A stretch of 64,000 nt of DNA from Candidatus Caenarcanales bacterium (GTDB taxonomy: Bacteria; Cyanobacteriota; Vampirovibrionia; LMEP-6097): the NCBI GenBank assembly GCA_013216135.1, contig JABSOS010000012.1:1-64000 (forward strand). The letters are read 5' to 3'. Position numbers and translations under genes: made by a program. The notes beneath the pieces are model-generated. The model did not search any database. It saw only the letters and a program-made list of their open reading frames with translations, and had not been told where the DNA came from. Shown one piece after another: positions 17,373-26,456 of the stretch. The number at the start of each line of letters is the position of its first letter. The first letter of the stretch is position 1.

Positions 17373-18683
17373 ATGTTTGGCTTAGGATTATTTAATAAGC
17401 CTGAAACTAATGCCGCCGGAGGCGGCACAAACACTAACGCAAAAAACGCTATAAAACCAGGTCCAAGTAGAATAAGTTTCGATAAAATTCCTTTCTCTGC
17501 GATAGACCAAAGCAGATTTAACGAAGTTGATTCTCGTATGAATATGGGACCTGACTTATCTTGGCAGGAAGTAGCACCAGAAAAGTTAAAGCAGTTAGGG
17601 ATTTATAAAACAGATGAGAAGAAAAAGCTTCAAGGCAAAGATGTTAGTTTAGATAGATTTACTATGCCTGATGGAAGTTCCATGGCTTTAGCCCCTGATT
17701 TGGGTGCAAATATTATGAATCTTCAATTAGCTGGGCGGGAGATTATTTCATCGCCACTGATGAAGAATAAAGTTGCTAAAAATTATGTGCCGGATATTCA
17801 GGGTGCTCCCCTCATTTCACCGCCAAACCGAACTGATCAAACTAAGCTTTTTATGCCTAATGGCAAAACAATTGAACTTATGCCTTGGTATCAAAAACTA
17901 TGGCAGAAACTGCCTTTCACGAAAAAAACCTTTAACTATGATCATGGCAATATGATCCACGGCAGGATTTATAAAAATAAATGGTCCTTAGATAAGGCAG
18001 AAATGAATCAGAGTGGTGATCTTAAGGTGACTTATAAGTTTAATACTAAGGATGATCCTGTATTGAAGAAGAAATTCGGTGAAGCTGAATTCAAGATGGC
18101 TTATATCATGATGAAAGATCCAGTTACTGGAGCTCAGAAGATGAAGACTCAAGTCGAGGTTACTAATACTGGTAATAAGAGCTCTGCAAATAATGGTGTT
18201 TACCCTCTAGTGGGCTTAGGCTTCCATCCATATATTAAGATCGATAAAGGTACAAACTTCTCTGCACCAGTAACTCAGCAGTATGAAGTCGATAAGAATT
18301 TAATGCCTACTGGTAATTTGATTCCACCTGAACAGTCACAGATTCAATCTGGAATCCCTGCATCTAAGAAAGAGTCTGGTTTAATTGATACTACTTATAC
18401 TGGTCTTCTGAATAATTACACTAATCCTCAGCTAGGTAAAAGCTACGCTCAATCTATTATTAATCTAGGAGATGGCGGCACTATTAAAGTGAGCCAGGAT
18501 AATAAACTGTTTAATCATACGACTATCTTTAATGGTGAGGATGGACATTTATGTATCGAACCTATTAGTTGTGCTGCTAATGCAAGTGAACTTCAAGCAA
18601 AAGGTCTTCTCCAAGCTTCAGCTAGATTCCTTCAGCCAGGAGAGACTGTTAAGGGTGATTATTCTATAAGTTACCAGGCTTAA
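17373..18683 (+). CDS. Aldose 1-epimerase (galactose mutarotase-like)
   Basis: Mutarotases of this superfamily interconvert alpha and beta anomers of hexoses. The protein shows the family pattern: a DLGANIMNLQLAGREI beta element, HGRIYKNKWSL with the first His, GLGFHPYIKI with the catalytic-type His, and HLCIEPISCAANA with the acidic residue near the C-terminus. It is longer than typical (436 versus about 340 aa) because of a roughly 80-residue Gly/Asn-rich, low-complexity N-terminal extension that lacks a signal peptide. It is followed 31 bp later by a GH1 glycosidase on the same strand, which suggests joint use in sugar metabolism. Confidence 0.82.
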   Translation: MFGLGLFNKPETNAAGGGTNTNAKNAIKPGPSRISFDKIPFSAIDQSRFNEVDSRMNMGPDLSWQEVAPEKLKQLGIYKTDEKKKLQGKDVSLDRFTMPDGSSMALAPDLGANIMNLQLAGREIISSPLMKNKVAKNYVPDIQGAPLISPPNRTDQTKLFMPNGKTIELMPWYQKLWQKLPFTKKTFNYDHGNMIHGRIYKNKWSLDKAEMNQSGDLKVTYKFNTKDDPVLKKKFGEAEFKMAYIMMKDPVTGAQKMKTQVEVTNTGNKSSANNGVYPLVGLGFHPYIKIDKGTNFSAPVTQQYEVDKNLMPTGNLIPPEQSQIQSGIPASKKESGLIDTTYTGLLNNYTNPQLGKSYAQSIINLGDGGTIKVSQDNKLFNHTTIFNGEDGHLCIEPISCAANASELQAKGLLQASARFLQPGETVKGDYSISYQA

Positions 18684-18702
18684 TTGTTATTTAGAAGTGG
18701 CA

Positions 18703-18708
18703 TAAAAT
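18703..18708 (+). promoter_or_regulatory. TAAAAT -10 box, leaderless start of GH1 gene
   Basis: TAAAAT ends 6 nt before the ATG at 18715, so a transcript would begin essentially at the A of ATG. The 31-bp gap after the epimerase stop holds this box and no Shine-Dalgarno sequence. Confidence 0.45.
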
Positions 18709-18714
18709 ACATAT

Positions 18715-20220
18715 ATGAACCCAGTTCAAAAACTATTTTCATGTTTCTTTGACCCGAATACACTTAAATTCCCGAAAGATTTTCTCTGGGGCACAGCTAC
18801 AGCTGCTTTTCAGATAGAAGGACACCCTGATGAATATTCTCAAAAACTCTCTGACTGGGCGAAGTGGATTGATGAACCTGGAAAAGTTTTGCCACCAACT
18901 GGAAACGGTGATGCGGTTAAACATCTTGAGCATTTAGATGAAGATATAGCTTTAATCCAGAAACTAGGTGCTGGAGCTTATAGATTTTCTTTTAACTGGG
19001 CGACAATTCACCGTGGAGAAGATGATTTTAACGAAGAAGCTTTGCTTTACTATAAAAAATTGATCGATTCTCTTAGAGCTAAAGAGGATTCTTCCCAGAG
19101 ACCGATTAAACTTTTTGCGACACTTACACATTTTGTATTGCCTTCATGGTTAGCTGAACAAGGTGGTTGGGAAAACCCAAACACTGCATGTGAATTTAAT
19201 AACTACACCAACATTTTACTTGATTATTTCGGTGATGATATCGAGGATTGGATAACTATAAATGAGCCAAACATCTTTCTAGGCTTTGGTTATGAGAGTG
19301 GAATCTGGCCTCCTGGTAAGACTAAAGATTGGAATGGCTATTTAAAGGCATATCAAGGTTTACTCACAGGACATGAGCTTGCTTATAAAAGTATCAAAGC
19401 TTTTGACCCTAAATATAGGGTTGGGTTTTCCCAGAATATGTATTTCTTCCAATCGCTACAGGAAGCTGAATTTGAGGCAACTAATCAAAATAAGTACAGT
19501 GGAAATGGTTCAGATAATGCGCAGGGTTTTGTTAGCTCTGATACAGATATAAAAGACGCAGATGGTAAGCGATTAACGCGCAGGGCTGATTTAGATAAGG
19601 TTCCAGCGGTTATTAGAAATCAATTACATAATTGGAGTTTTATTGAATCCTGTCTAGAAATGGGATGTCTAGATTTTCTAGGAGTAAATTATTACACCAG
19701 ATTTATTTATAAATTCTCAACTTTAGCTAGAGACCCTGCTAATTCTGGACTACTTTCTGATCTTTGGGGGGGGCTTGAGAAAGCTCCTAAGAACTATAAA
19801 GATATTTTCACTGGGAAAAGCCCTAAATACAACTCTTTAGGCTGGGAAGTATTCCCTGAGGGCCTTTATAGGGTTTTAACTAGCCATAAATTTAAGCAAT
19901 TGATAGGAGATCTACCAGTTTATATCACTGAAAATGGTTACTCACATATAGAAAAAGACTCGGAATTAGATTTGGAAGACGATTATCGTGTCGATTTTAT
20001 TAAAAATCACCTTAAGGCACTGCATAAAGCTATGAAAGAGGGTTTAAACCTTAAAGGATATTTCTATTGGAGCTTAATTGATAACTTTGAATGGGCTTTA
20101 GGTATGGACCCGCGCTTCGGTTTAATACATGTTGATCAAAAAACTTATAAAAGAACTCCGAAAAAAAGCTATTATTATTATTCCGAGCTTGCGAAATCTA
20201 ATTCAATAAAGCTCGTATAG
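18715..20220 (+). CDS. Family GH1 glycosidase (beta-glucosidase/6-phospho-beta-glucosidase type)
   Basis: A retaining beta-glycosidase with a TIM-barrel fold. The start of the barrel is FPKDFLWGTATAAFQIEG, the acid/base Glu lies in TINEPN (Glu184), and the nucleophile Glu in YITENGYS. LTHFVLPSWL, GVNYYTRF and the aglycone-side GYFYWSLIDNFEWALGMDPRFGLIHVD are all intact. Length (501 aa) is slightly above the usual 450-480. No signal peptide is present, so it acts on sugars brought into the cytosol. The substrate cannot be told from sequence. It follows the mutarotase gene closely. Confidence 0.93.
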   Translation: MNPVQKLFSCFFDPNTLKFPKDFLWGTATAAFQIEGHPDEYSQKLSDWAKWIDEPGKVLPPTGNGDAVKHLEHLDEDIALIQKLGAGAYRFSFNWATIHRGEDDFNEEALLYYKKLIDSLRAKEDSSQRPIKLFATLTHFVLPSWLAEQGGWENPNTACEFNNYTNILLDYFGDDIEDWITINEPNIFLGFGYESGIWPPGKTKDWNGYLKAYQGLLTGHELAYKSIKAFDPKYRVGFSQNMYFFQSLQEAEFEATNQNKYSGNGSDNAQGFVSSDTDIKDADGKRLTRRADLDKVPAVIRNQLHNWSFIESCLEMGCLDFLGVNYYTRFIYKFSTLARDPANSGLLSDLWGGLEKAPKNYKDIFTGKSPKYNSLGWEVFPEGLYRVLTSHKFKQLIGDLPVYITENGYSHIEKDSELDLEDDYRVDFIKNHLKALHKAMKEGLNLKGYFYWSLIDNFEWALGMDPRFGLIHVDQKTYKRTPKKSYYYYSELAKSNSIKLV

Positions 20221-20397
20221 CGCAATCCAGATAATATGAAAATAATAATTTTTTTAAAAATGGAACAATTTTTCATAAAATTTAGATGGATTTGATGATA
20301 AACTAGAATAAACAAGCAACCCCATATAGCGTTTAATAGGTTTGAAATAGTGGTATAAACACTATATGTGGTACTTTTGTCGAAAAAAAGGAAAAGC

Positions 20398-21468
20398 ATG
20401 GCAGCAAACGCAAAAGAACTCAACAATTTAGAAATAGTAGAAGATAAAGTAGTAGAGGCAAAGACGCCAGAAGAAAGAACGGAAGAAAATAAAACAGAAG
20501 AAAAGAAAACACTAGAACGTAACTTATTAAGTGAAAGAGCACATTATAAGCCGTTTGAATACCCACAGTTCTTCGAGTACTTTAAACTTCAACAACAAGC
20601 TCATTGGTTACCTACAGAGGTGCCTATGGCTGATGATTTAGTCGATTTTAAAACTAAGCTTACTCCACAGGAATCTAACCTTATTATTCAGGTACTAAGA
20701 TTCTTCACTCAAGGTGATATTGAAGTTCAGAATAACTATAATAGTCAGTTAATTCCGATTTTCCCTAAGCCTGAGATTACTATGATGCTCACTTCATTCG
20801 CTGCGATGGAGACTGTTCATGTGTGGGCTTATTCTCACTTAAACGATACTTTAGGTCTTCCTGAAGTAGAATATAGTGCTTTCCGTGAATACGAAGCGAT
20901 GAAGAATAAGTATGAGTATCTTCAGAACTTTAAAGTAGACACTAAGCACGATATCGCTAAGAATTTAGCTATCTTCGGTGGTTTCATGGAAGGGATTGCA
21001 TTATTTGCAAGCTTTGCAATTCTTATGAACTTCCCACGTAGAGGACTTCTTAAGAATGTAGGTCAAATCATTACTTGGTCTATTCGTGATGAATCTCTTC
21101 ACTCTGAAGGAGTTTGTGCGCTGTTTAGAGAATTTATCGCTGAGAATCCAGAGTTATGGACTCAAGAATTTAAAGATGAAATTTACCAGGCATGTGATGA
21201 GATGATTGAATTAGAGGATCACTTCATTGATACTTGTTTCACTTTAGGTTCAGTAGAAGGCTTAAAGCCTGAAGATGTTAAGAAGTATCTAAGATATATC
21301 GCTAATAAGCGTCTTTCAGACCTTAACTTAGAAGCTAAGTATGATATCGAAGAAAACCCATTACCATGGATGAACCTTATGGTTAATGGTAAAGAGCATG
21401 CTAACTTCTTTGAGACCCGAGCTACAGAGTATGCGAAGGGTGCGATTATTGATGATTGGGATGATTAA
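20398..21468 (+). CDS. nrdB: Class I ribonucleotide reductase small subunit
   Basis: The radical-generating beta subunit of aerobic ribonucleotide reductase. Iron ligands and the radical Tyr are preserved: FFTQGDIEV, METVHVWAY (E-x-x-H-x-x-x-Y, so the tyrosyl radical residue is present), GGFMEGIALFASF and RDESLHSEG. The NPLPWMNLMVNGKEHANFFETRATEY block and acidic C-terminal tail DDWDD, used to dock to the alpha subunit, are intact. The track start at 20368 is replaced by ATG 20398, which has AAAAGGAAAAGC directly before it. The N-terminal 45 residues are Glu/Lys-rich. nrdA is not in the window. A strong terminator follows. It resembles the NrdB type common in alphaproteobacteria. Confidence 0.95.
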   Translation: MAANAKELNNLEIVEDKVVEAKTPEERTEENKTEEKKTLERNLLSERAHYKPFEYPQFFEYFKLQQQAHWLPTEVPMADDLVDFKTKLTPQESNLIIQVLRFFTQGDIEVQNNYNSQLIPIFPKPEITMMLTSFAAMETVHVWAYSHLNDTLGLPEVEYSAFREYEAMKNKYEYLQNFKVDTKHDIAKNLAIFGGFMEGIALFASFAILMNFPRRGLLKNVGQIITWSIRDESLHSEGVCALFREFIAENPELWTQEFKDEIYQACDEMIELEDHFIDTCFTLGSVEGLKPEDVKKYLRYIANKRLSDLNLEAKYDIEENPLPWMNLMVNGKEHANFFETRATEYAKGAIIDDWDD

Positions 21469-21470
21469 CT

Positions 21471-21502
21471 AAAAAAAGAGAGCCTAACGGCTCTCTTTTT
21501 TT
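21471..21502 (+). terminator. Intrinsic terminator of nrdB
   Basis: AAAAAAAGAGAGCC, loop TAAC, GGCTCTCTTTTTTT: a perfect GC-containing stem followed by a T run, 2 nt after the nrdB stop. Its A/T symmetry would let it also terminate the opposing 69-aa gene. Confidence 0.92.
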
Positions 21503-21515
21503 ATAATTTTAAATA

Positions 21516-21725
21516 TTAACTGTCAGTTATTGGTTTGGGTTGATCAGGAAAGATCGAGTTCATAAAATTTTGAAATTGTTGTTTGATTGTTGATGTATTT
21601 TGCTCTTGTACTATTTGTTGGTATTCTCTTTGGGTTGCCTCAATATCTTTTTTTTGTCGATCTCCTACTAATTCCATTCTTCTTTCAATTGTAGTATTAG
21701 GCTGTACTGGACTTAATGCGTTCAT
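21516..21725 (-). CDS. Small polar protein, unknown (69 aa)
   Basis: The peptide is charged and Gln-rich (RMELVGDRQKKDIEATQREYQQIVQEQNTS) with no membrane segment, probably one long helix. It is kept as a real gene because AAGGAGATAAATT immediately precedes the ATG, the best Shine-Dalgarno context in this part of the window, and because it ends at the shared nrdB terminator. No family is recognised. Confidence 0.55.
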   Translation of the reverse strand: MNALSPVQPNTTIERRMELVGDRQKKDIEATQREYQQIVQEQNTSTIKQQFQNFMNSIFPDQPKPITDS

Positions 21726-21854
21726 AATTTATCTCCTTATTTATTCTTTTGTATTGTAAAGATACTTATATAAGTGGGGGGGAGATTATTTTGATATTGA
21801 ATTTGGTTTACTCATGTCAAATCTTGAATATTCCATGCGATATGTAAGTTGTGA

Positions 21855-21930
21855 TAATTTATTGCATGGATTTTGTTGAATTGTGGCATAATTGTTATGT
21901 AAAGCATAAGTTTAACTAATTTATTGCATG
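21855..21930. repeat. 14-bp direct repeat upstream of DUF4143 ATPase
   Basis: TAATTTATTGCATG occurs at 21855-21868 and again at 21917-21930, 62 bp apart start to start. The second copy includes the ATG of the ATPase gene. The placement suggests possible binding sites of a regulator (or of the ATPase system itself), but the sequence is AT-rich and chance cannot be excluded. Confidence 0.35.
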
Positions 21931-23115
21931 ATTTATGTAGGTAGAAAATTAAGTGAATATTGTCATAAATTAGCAAAGCAATTTGCTGTAATTTTAGTAA
22001 CAGGCGCTCGGCAAGCAGGTAAATCAACTTTACTTAGAAATATCTTTCCGAATCACCAGTATTTAAGCTTAGATGATTTGAGAATTCGAACTCAAGCCAA
22101 CGAATCAACAGCGACTTTTCTTGATTTTTACAAAAGCCCACTCATTATAGATGAGGTGCAATACGCTCCAGATCTACTTTCATATATAAAAATTATTGTA
22201 GATGAAAAGAAATTTAAAGATGAAAAATTTCAAGGAATGTATATTCTGACTGGATCTCAAAAGTTTGAGTTGATGGATCAAATCAAAGAATCTTTAGCTG
22301 GTAGAATGGCAATTCTAAACTTAAATACTTTATCAATTGAAGAATTATCTCAGCAAGAAGGAGATTTACCTTTTTGGACTGAATGTGTTTATAGAAGTTT
22401 ATATCCTGAACCATTCCTAAATAAAGACTTAGATTTAAGAGTTTGGTTTGAGACTTATGTACAATCTTGGTTAAATAGAGATATTAGACAAAATCTGAAA
22501 AATAGTCATCTAGCTGTTTTTGATAAGTTTCTTAGTTTGATTGCAACTAGGATTAGTGCTGAAGAAAATTTTACTGACATAGCAAAGGAATTAGGTGTAA
22601 GTAGACTTACTGTACAATCTTGGGCTTCACTACTTGAGAAAACTCAAGTCTTATACTCACTTCAGCCTTACCATAATAATCTTGGTAAACGGATTATAAA
22701 GTCATCAAAGTTGTATTTTTTAGATACTGGTCTTGCTAATTATTTATCAGGTTTCTTCACCCCTGAACAAATAAGTAATAGTATTATGACTGGAGCCTTC
22801 TTCGAGAATTTTATTGTTACTGAAGCCATTAAGTTCTTCGAGAATAGAGCTATAAAAGCTCCGATTTCTTTTTTTCGTGACAGTAATGGTCTGGAAGTTG
22901 ATTTGATTATCGAATATGAGAGCAGGGTTCTTGCAATAGAAATTAAAAGCACGGATAACCCCAGAAAGCAGCATTTGAAAGGTTTGCATAAGTTTACAAA
23001 ACTTTTTGATAGAAAAATAGAGACTTATTTAGTTTGTAATTCAAAGACTAGAATGATGGTGTCTGATGAGGTTCAAGCTATTCCATGGCAGGAATTACCA
23101 GCTCTACTTTGTTGA
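21928..23115 (+). CDS. AAA ATPase with DUF4143 (paralog 2 of 3)
   Basis: Same architecture as the gene at 191-1363 and its closest relative in the window: P-loop GARQAGKS at residues 26-33, Walker B PLIIDEVQ, sensor ILTGSQKF, SLAGRMAIL, the conserved CVYRSLYPEPFLNKDLDLRVWF segment and LYFLDTGLANYL of DUF4143. The C-terminal GLEVDLIIEYESRVLAIEIKST is the nuclease-like D...ExK element. Length 395 aa is complete. It stands alone, preceded by a 14-bp direct repeat that overlaps its start and followed by a convergent unknown gene. Family members are often found singly and in several copies per genome; their role is unresolved. Confidence 0.9.
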   Translation: MIYVGRKLSEYCHKLAKQFAVILVTGARQAGKSTLLRNIFPNHQYLSLDDLRIRTQANESTATFLDFYKSPLIIDEVQYAPDLLSYIKIIVDEKKFKDEKFQGMYILTGSQKFELMDQIKESLAGRMAILNLNTLSIEELSQQEGDLPFWTECVYRSLYPEPFLNKDLDLRVWFETYVQSWLNRDIRQNLKNSHLAVFDKFLSLIATRISAEENFTDIAKELGVSRLTVQSWASLLEKTQVLYSLQPYHNNLGKRIIKSSKLYFLDTGLANYLSGFFTPEQISNSIMTGAFFENFIVTEAIKFFENRAIKAPISFFRDSNGLEVDLIIEYESRVLAIEIKSTDNPRKQHLKGLHKFTKLFDRKIETYLVCNSKTRMMVSDEVQAIPWQELPALLC

Positions 23116-23173
23116 TTTATTAGGAGTTCGAAATACTCCGTCAGCTTAGCTGCGGGGATAGCAAATCTCGATG

Positions 23174-24484
23174 TTACCTTTTATTTTTAGTAATTTCTTG
23201 AATAACTTGAGTTAAAGTCTCTTTAATTATTTCCATAACATTTTTACTTGCTTCTGCTGATTCAAGATTATTTTTCAGTTCTGTCTTAAATAATTCCCAT
23301 TGTGAACTAGAGTTCTCTTCACTTAATATTTCATTAGGGTATTTTTTCCTGTAGATGCTTTGATAGAGATTCTGAAGTTTATTCTTGGAAGTTGCAATTT
23401 CATCAAGATCTTTTTGGTTTGCAGAAAATAGTTTTCCGGAATCATCGGGATGTTCAACTGGAATTATTACAGATTTATCCTGACCATTTAACTCATTGAG
23501 AATAGCTAAAGTATCTCTATGTCCTGATCCTAGTAAATAAATTATGATACTTTCAGGTTCTTGTTTTCTTACTGATGAAACATCTAGGAGTTGTAGGACG
23601 TTCCGATGTTTAATTTGATAGTCATAGTAACTCATATTATTTTCGACTAGTTCGTTAAGAATTTTTGATAAATTTTCATATTTTAAATCTTTGGCGTTTT
23701 TTTCATTTAGTACTTCAAAGATTTCTGAGCTAATTTTTCTATTTTCCTTAATAGCATTTGAGCTATTTAAATATTTATCTGCTTTATCAATATGATAGGG
23801 AACAACTTTTTTTCCTTGCTTTTGATTTTTGTATGCGGTAGAAAAAATTTCTAACATATATCTATCGGTTTCATGCATAGAAGGCTCTAGTACTGCAAAT
23901 GTTTCTTGAGCTGTTTTTTTCTGATCATCTTTTAAAAGATCTAAGTCAAGGTGCGCTTTTAATAATCCTAATTTTTGTGTAAACTCAACGTCACTGTCAT
24001 CTTGCAAATTAGTGCATTCAAAAGCGAGCACTATTTCTTTTCCCAGATTTGCTTCAGCAACGGTATCAATGATTTTATTGATTTGCTGTATGTGGTTCAG
24101 CTCATGTGAATGTGGAATTGATATTAAATCTTTACCTTTAACGATAGAGCTCAATTCTTCCTCATTTAAATCTGGATAGGGTTTCTGTATTTGATTTCTA
24201 GCTTCACTCTCTTCAATCATGTCTAGAAAAAAGTTAGGGATGGCAAAGCCTGCAAATCTCTCTTGAAATTTTTCATTGAGATCTGGTTTACCGACACGAT
24301 GTAAATATCGTTTTTGTTCTTCACTATCGGAGGGGTTTATAACTCGTTTGTTTGCATATGTGGGAATCAATGCAGGAACCTTGGGAGTATTGAATAAATT
24401 TAGGTAATATTTTGCAGAAGTATTGTTTTTAATCATTAATCTTAAATTTTCACGGCGAATAAAGTTAAGATAATAGCATGGCAC
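23174..24484 (-). CDS. Uncharacterised protein, faint TraB/Tiki-like pattern
   Basis: No family is firmly recognised. The order ISIPHSHELNHIQQINKII (about residue 120), IVLAFECTN (about 150), HRNVLQLLD and IYLLGSGHRDTLAILNEL (about 320-335) resembles the His/Glu and GxGH landmarks of the TraB/Tiki/erythromycin-esterase-like superfamily, but at a level that needs profile support. The rest is charged and helical, and there is no signal peptide. The start may be the internal Met17 (MIKNNTSAKYY). It lies 2 nt after the mnmC-like gene on the same strand, so cotranscription is likely. Confidence 0.5.
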   Translation of the reverse strand: MPCYYLNFIRRENLRLMIKNNTSAKYYLNLFNTPKVPALIPTYANKRVINPSDSEEQKRYLHRVGKPDLNEKFQERFAGFAIPNFFLDMIEESEARNQIQKPYPDLNEEELSSIVKGKDLISIPHSHELNHIQQINKIIDTVAEANLGKEIVLAFECTNLQDDSDVEFTQKLGLLKAHLDLDLLKDDQKKTAQETFAVLEPSMHETDRYMLEIFSTAYKNQKQGKKVVPYHIDKADKYLNSSNAIKENRKISSEIFEVLNEKNAKDLKYENLSKILNELVENNMSYYDYQIKHRNVLQLLDVSSVRKQEPESIIIYLLGSGHRDTLAILNELNGQDKSVIIPVEHPDDSGKLFSANQKDLDEIATSKNKLQNLYQSIYRKKYPNEILSEENSSSQWELFKTELKNNLESAEASKNVMEIIKETLTQVIQEITKNKR

Positions 24485-24486
24485 TA

Positions 24487-25215
24487 CTAGTTTTTTCTAG
24501 CCAGCACCCCACCATTTCGGCGGTTTAATTTAGGACCTTCGAATAACTCACAAGCAGCATTTTTAAAGCCATCTTTAGCTAAGCGAGATGAGCTATAAGT
24601 AGAAATATATGCTCCAGCTTTAGCTGAGCTAACTACATCTTTAATAAATTCTTCAGTCCATAATACTGGGCATGATTTAGGGCTGAAAGGGTCAAAGAAA
24701 ACTGCATCGAAATAGTTCTTGGCTAGTGATTTTACTGAATTTCTAGCATCATCTATTAGTACTTTAATATTGATGTTTTTATCTTTGAATTCCAAAAATT
24801 CTTGATCTTGTTCACTTTTGTGAACATCTTTGCTTAAACTCGTTAATATTTTGTGAACATTTTCGTAGTTTTCACTGATTTCTAGCTCAGAGATCTTCTG
24901 AATAATGCCTAGATCACTTTCTAAACCTATGATTTCAATTTCTTGATCTGGGTTTATTTCCCAGATTTTTTCCATAGCCACACCTGAGTTATAGCCTAAA
25001 CCGAAGCAGACATCTAAGATCTTTATCGGTTCTCGATTGCTTGGATCTTTAACCCGATTTAGGGTAAGCTCCTCTATCTTGCAGGCAAGAACATGCTTAT
25101 GCAGTGCTTCTTTATAAGCACCGATAATAGAGTGATAGCTTTCATTAAACTCTGTATTTATAAAGCTAATGCTGCCGTCTTCAGTTTTTTCTAAAATATA
25201 TTTAGTATCTTGCAT
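24487..25215 (-). CDS. mnmD: MnmC/MnmD-type tRNA wobble-uridine methyltransferase
   Basis: Matches the methyltransferase half of MnmC (DUF752), which methylates 5-aminomethyl-2-thiouridine at the tRNA wobble position using SAM. Visible are a SAM-binding start ILDVCFGLGYNSG, a FEIIGLE-type acidic strand (EIEIIGLESD), DAVFFDPFSPKSCPVLWTEEF (family DxFxPxxxPxxW) and the C-terminal STYSSSRLAKDGFKNA...RRNGGVLARK. The ATG at 25215 (MQDTKYILEKTEDGS) is preferred to the track start at 25233. The FAD-dependent oxidase half of fused MnmC is absent, as in stand-alone MnmD proteins. Confidence 0.82.
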   Translation of the reverse strand: MQDTKYILEKTEDGSISFINTEFNESYHSIIGAYKEALHKHVLACKIEELTLNRVKDPSNREPIKILDVCFGLGYNSGVAMEKIWEINPDQEIEIIGLESDLGIIQKISELEISENYENVHKILTSLSKDVHKSEQDQEFLEFKDKNINIKVLIDDARNSVKSLAKNYFDAVFFDPFSPKSCPVLWTEEFIKDVVSSAKAGAYISTYSSSRLAKDGFKNAACELFEGPKLNRRNGGVLARKN

Positions 25216-25257
25216 TTTGTAAACTGCCCTCAATAATTTGAGTTAGTTTTTCACCAT

Positions 25258-25653
25258 TTAGCTATGAGTGAAGTACAAAATTATATTATATATAGCCATA
25301 AGCATAATAGAAAACATTGTTCCAGCTGTACCAAAAACTCTAAATTTGAAAAAGTTTTTTATGCGTTCAAAGTAGAGCAGGCTTGAAATGTGAAGGACGC
25401 GAGCCAGAATTAGTATTACTCCGAAGATATGTATGGCTATCATACTGCCCGCTTGAAGGTCTATAGCGATAAGTAATATACCTGCAAGGGGAAGATGTTC
25501 TGCGAAGTTTGATTGTGCACGAATTGCATATTTTAAATCTTCATTATCACCATCGCCGATTACAACTTTTGAAGAGACTCGGTTTTTAACTACATTTATT
25601 ACGAGGTAAACATAGATTAAAGCTAGTACTGAAAGGTAAGCTGCACTTAACAC
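25258..25653 (-). CDS. MAPEG-family membrane protein
   Basis: A 131-residue inner-membrane protein with four hydrophobic segments and the MAPEG signature around residues 45-58, RAQSNFAEHLPLAGILL, followed by GVILILARVLHISSLLYF. The family contains glutathione-dependent membrane enzymes, although bacterial members of this short YecN type have no assigned reaction. It precedes the mnmD-like gene on the same strand with about 40 bp between them. Confidence 0.8.
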   Translation of the reverse strand: MLSAAYLSVLALIYVYLVINVVKNRVSSKVVIGDGDNEDLKYAIRAQSNFAEHLPLAGILLIAIDLQAGSMIAIHIFGVILILARVLHISSLLYFERIKNFFKFRVFGTAGTMFSIMLMAIYNIILYFTHS

Positions 25654-25703
25654 ATAAATATAGTCTCATAAGTTTACTTATTTGTCAGGAACTGGGGTAA
25701 CAG

Positions 25704-25737
25704 CAAAAAAGCTGAGCTTATTTAGCTCAGCTTTTTT
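25704..25737 (-). terminator. Bidirectional intrinsic terminator
   Basis: AAAAAAGCTGAGCT, loop of about 5 nt, AGCTCAGCTTTTTT. The stem is perfect and A/T-symmetric. It lies downstream of the exported 186-aa protein gene read on the minus strand and insulates the genes beyond it. Confidence 0.9.
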
Positions 25738-25769
25738 ATTTTTTAGTTATATGTTAACTAATAGTAGTT

Positions 25770-26330
25770 TTAGTCTCTACCTCTACGGATAGCCGAAGAT
25801 GAACTACCTACATCTAAATCAGCTGCAAATGCTTCAACTCCGAATGTTGCATTTAAAGTTGTAGCGGCCGTTTCTGTAAGAGTTAATGAAGCTGGAACTG
25901 TTAAGCTTGGTGTTGCTGGTAATGGTGTTGCAACATCAGGGCTTAAAGTTACATTAAATAATGGGATTCTATCCACTATAGAGTTATCAACTTTAACTGA
26001 GCCAGTTAAAACTCCTTCATCGGTATCAATAATAAAGTTACTTAATTCAACAACAGTTGTGTCACTGCTTAAAGTTAATCCACCAGTATGAAAAATTTCA
26101 GCAGATGCGTCTGCTAAATCTACTTCAGAGAAGTTAGCAGGGAAACGAGCTACTCCCGCTCTAATTCTAGCTGGTTTGATTCTGCCTAATGAAATTTCTA
26201 AAGTTTCTAAAGCAGTAACGAATTCTGAGCTTAGTGTTACGCTTGTTCTTCCACCTTTATAGCTATAAGTCGGTGCAGCACTAACTTTTAGTGCAAATAA
26301 TAATAAAGTTAAAACAAAAATTTTTTTCAT
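25770..26330 (-). CDS. Small exported beta-rich protein, unknown
   Basis: The true start is the internal Met (MKKIFVLTLLLFALKVSA), 14 codons inside the track ORF. AAAAGGAGATATTT directly before it is a near-perfect Shine-Dalgarno sequence, and it yields a classic Sec signal peptide cut before APTYS. The mature protein (about 168 aa) is Thr/Ser/Val-rich with alternating polar and hydrophobic residues, as in a beta-sandwich, and ends with SSSSAIRRGRD. No cysteines and no family recognised. It is monocistronic, with its own terminator. Confidence 0.7.
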   Translation of the reverse strand: MKKIFVLTLLLFALKVSAAPTYSYKGGRTSVTLSSEFVTALETLEISLGRIKPARIRAGVARFPANFSEVDLADASAEIFHTGGLTLSSDTTVVELSNFIIDTDEGVLTGSVKVDNSIVDRIPLFNVTLSPDVATPLPATPSLTVPASLTLTETAATTLNATFGVEAFAADLDVGSSSSAIRRGRD

Positions 26331-26441
26331 AAATATCTCCTTTTCATCATGATCATAAAGTAATTTTCCCAAATTTTAAAGTTATTTATCTTACTTTGCA
26401 AGTTTTTAGTGCAAAGCCCATGTTTCTATGCTTAAAAAAGC

Positions 26442-26447
26442 TATAAT
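26442..26447 (+). promoter_or_regulatory. TATAAT -10 box, near-leaderless start of pyrH
   Basis: A perfect TATAAT ends 9 nt before the pyrH ATG (26457), placing the likely transcription start 2-4 nt upstream of the start codon; no Shine-Dalgarno sequence is seen. Confidence 0.55.
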
Positions 26448-26456
26448 CTAATTTTG

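Noticed and set aside
20178-20426. 82-aa minus-strand ORF between GH1 and nrdB
   Set aside because: It overlaps the 3' end of GH1 and the nrdB start and has no support as a gene; treated as a shadow over the promoter region.
22740-22989. Two antisense ORFs in the second DUF4143 gene
   Set aside because: Shadows of a gene with clear P-loop and DUF4143 motifs.
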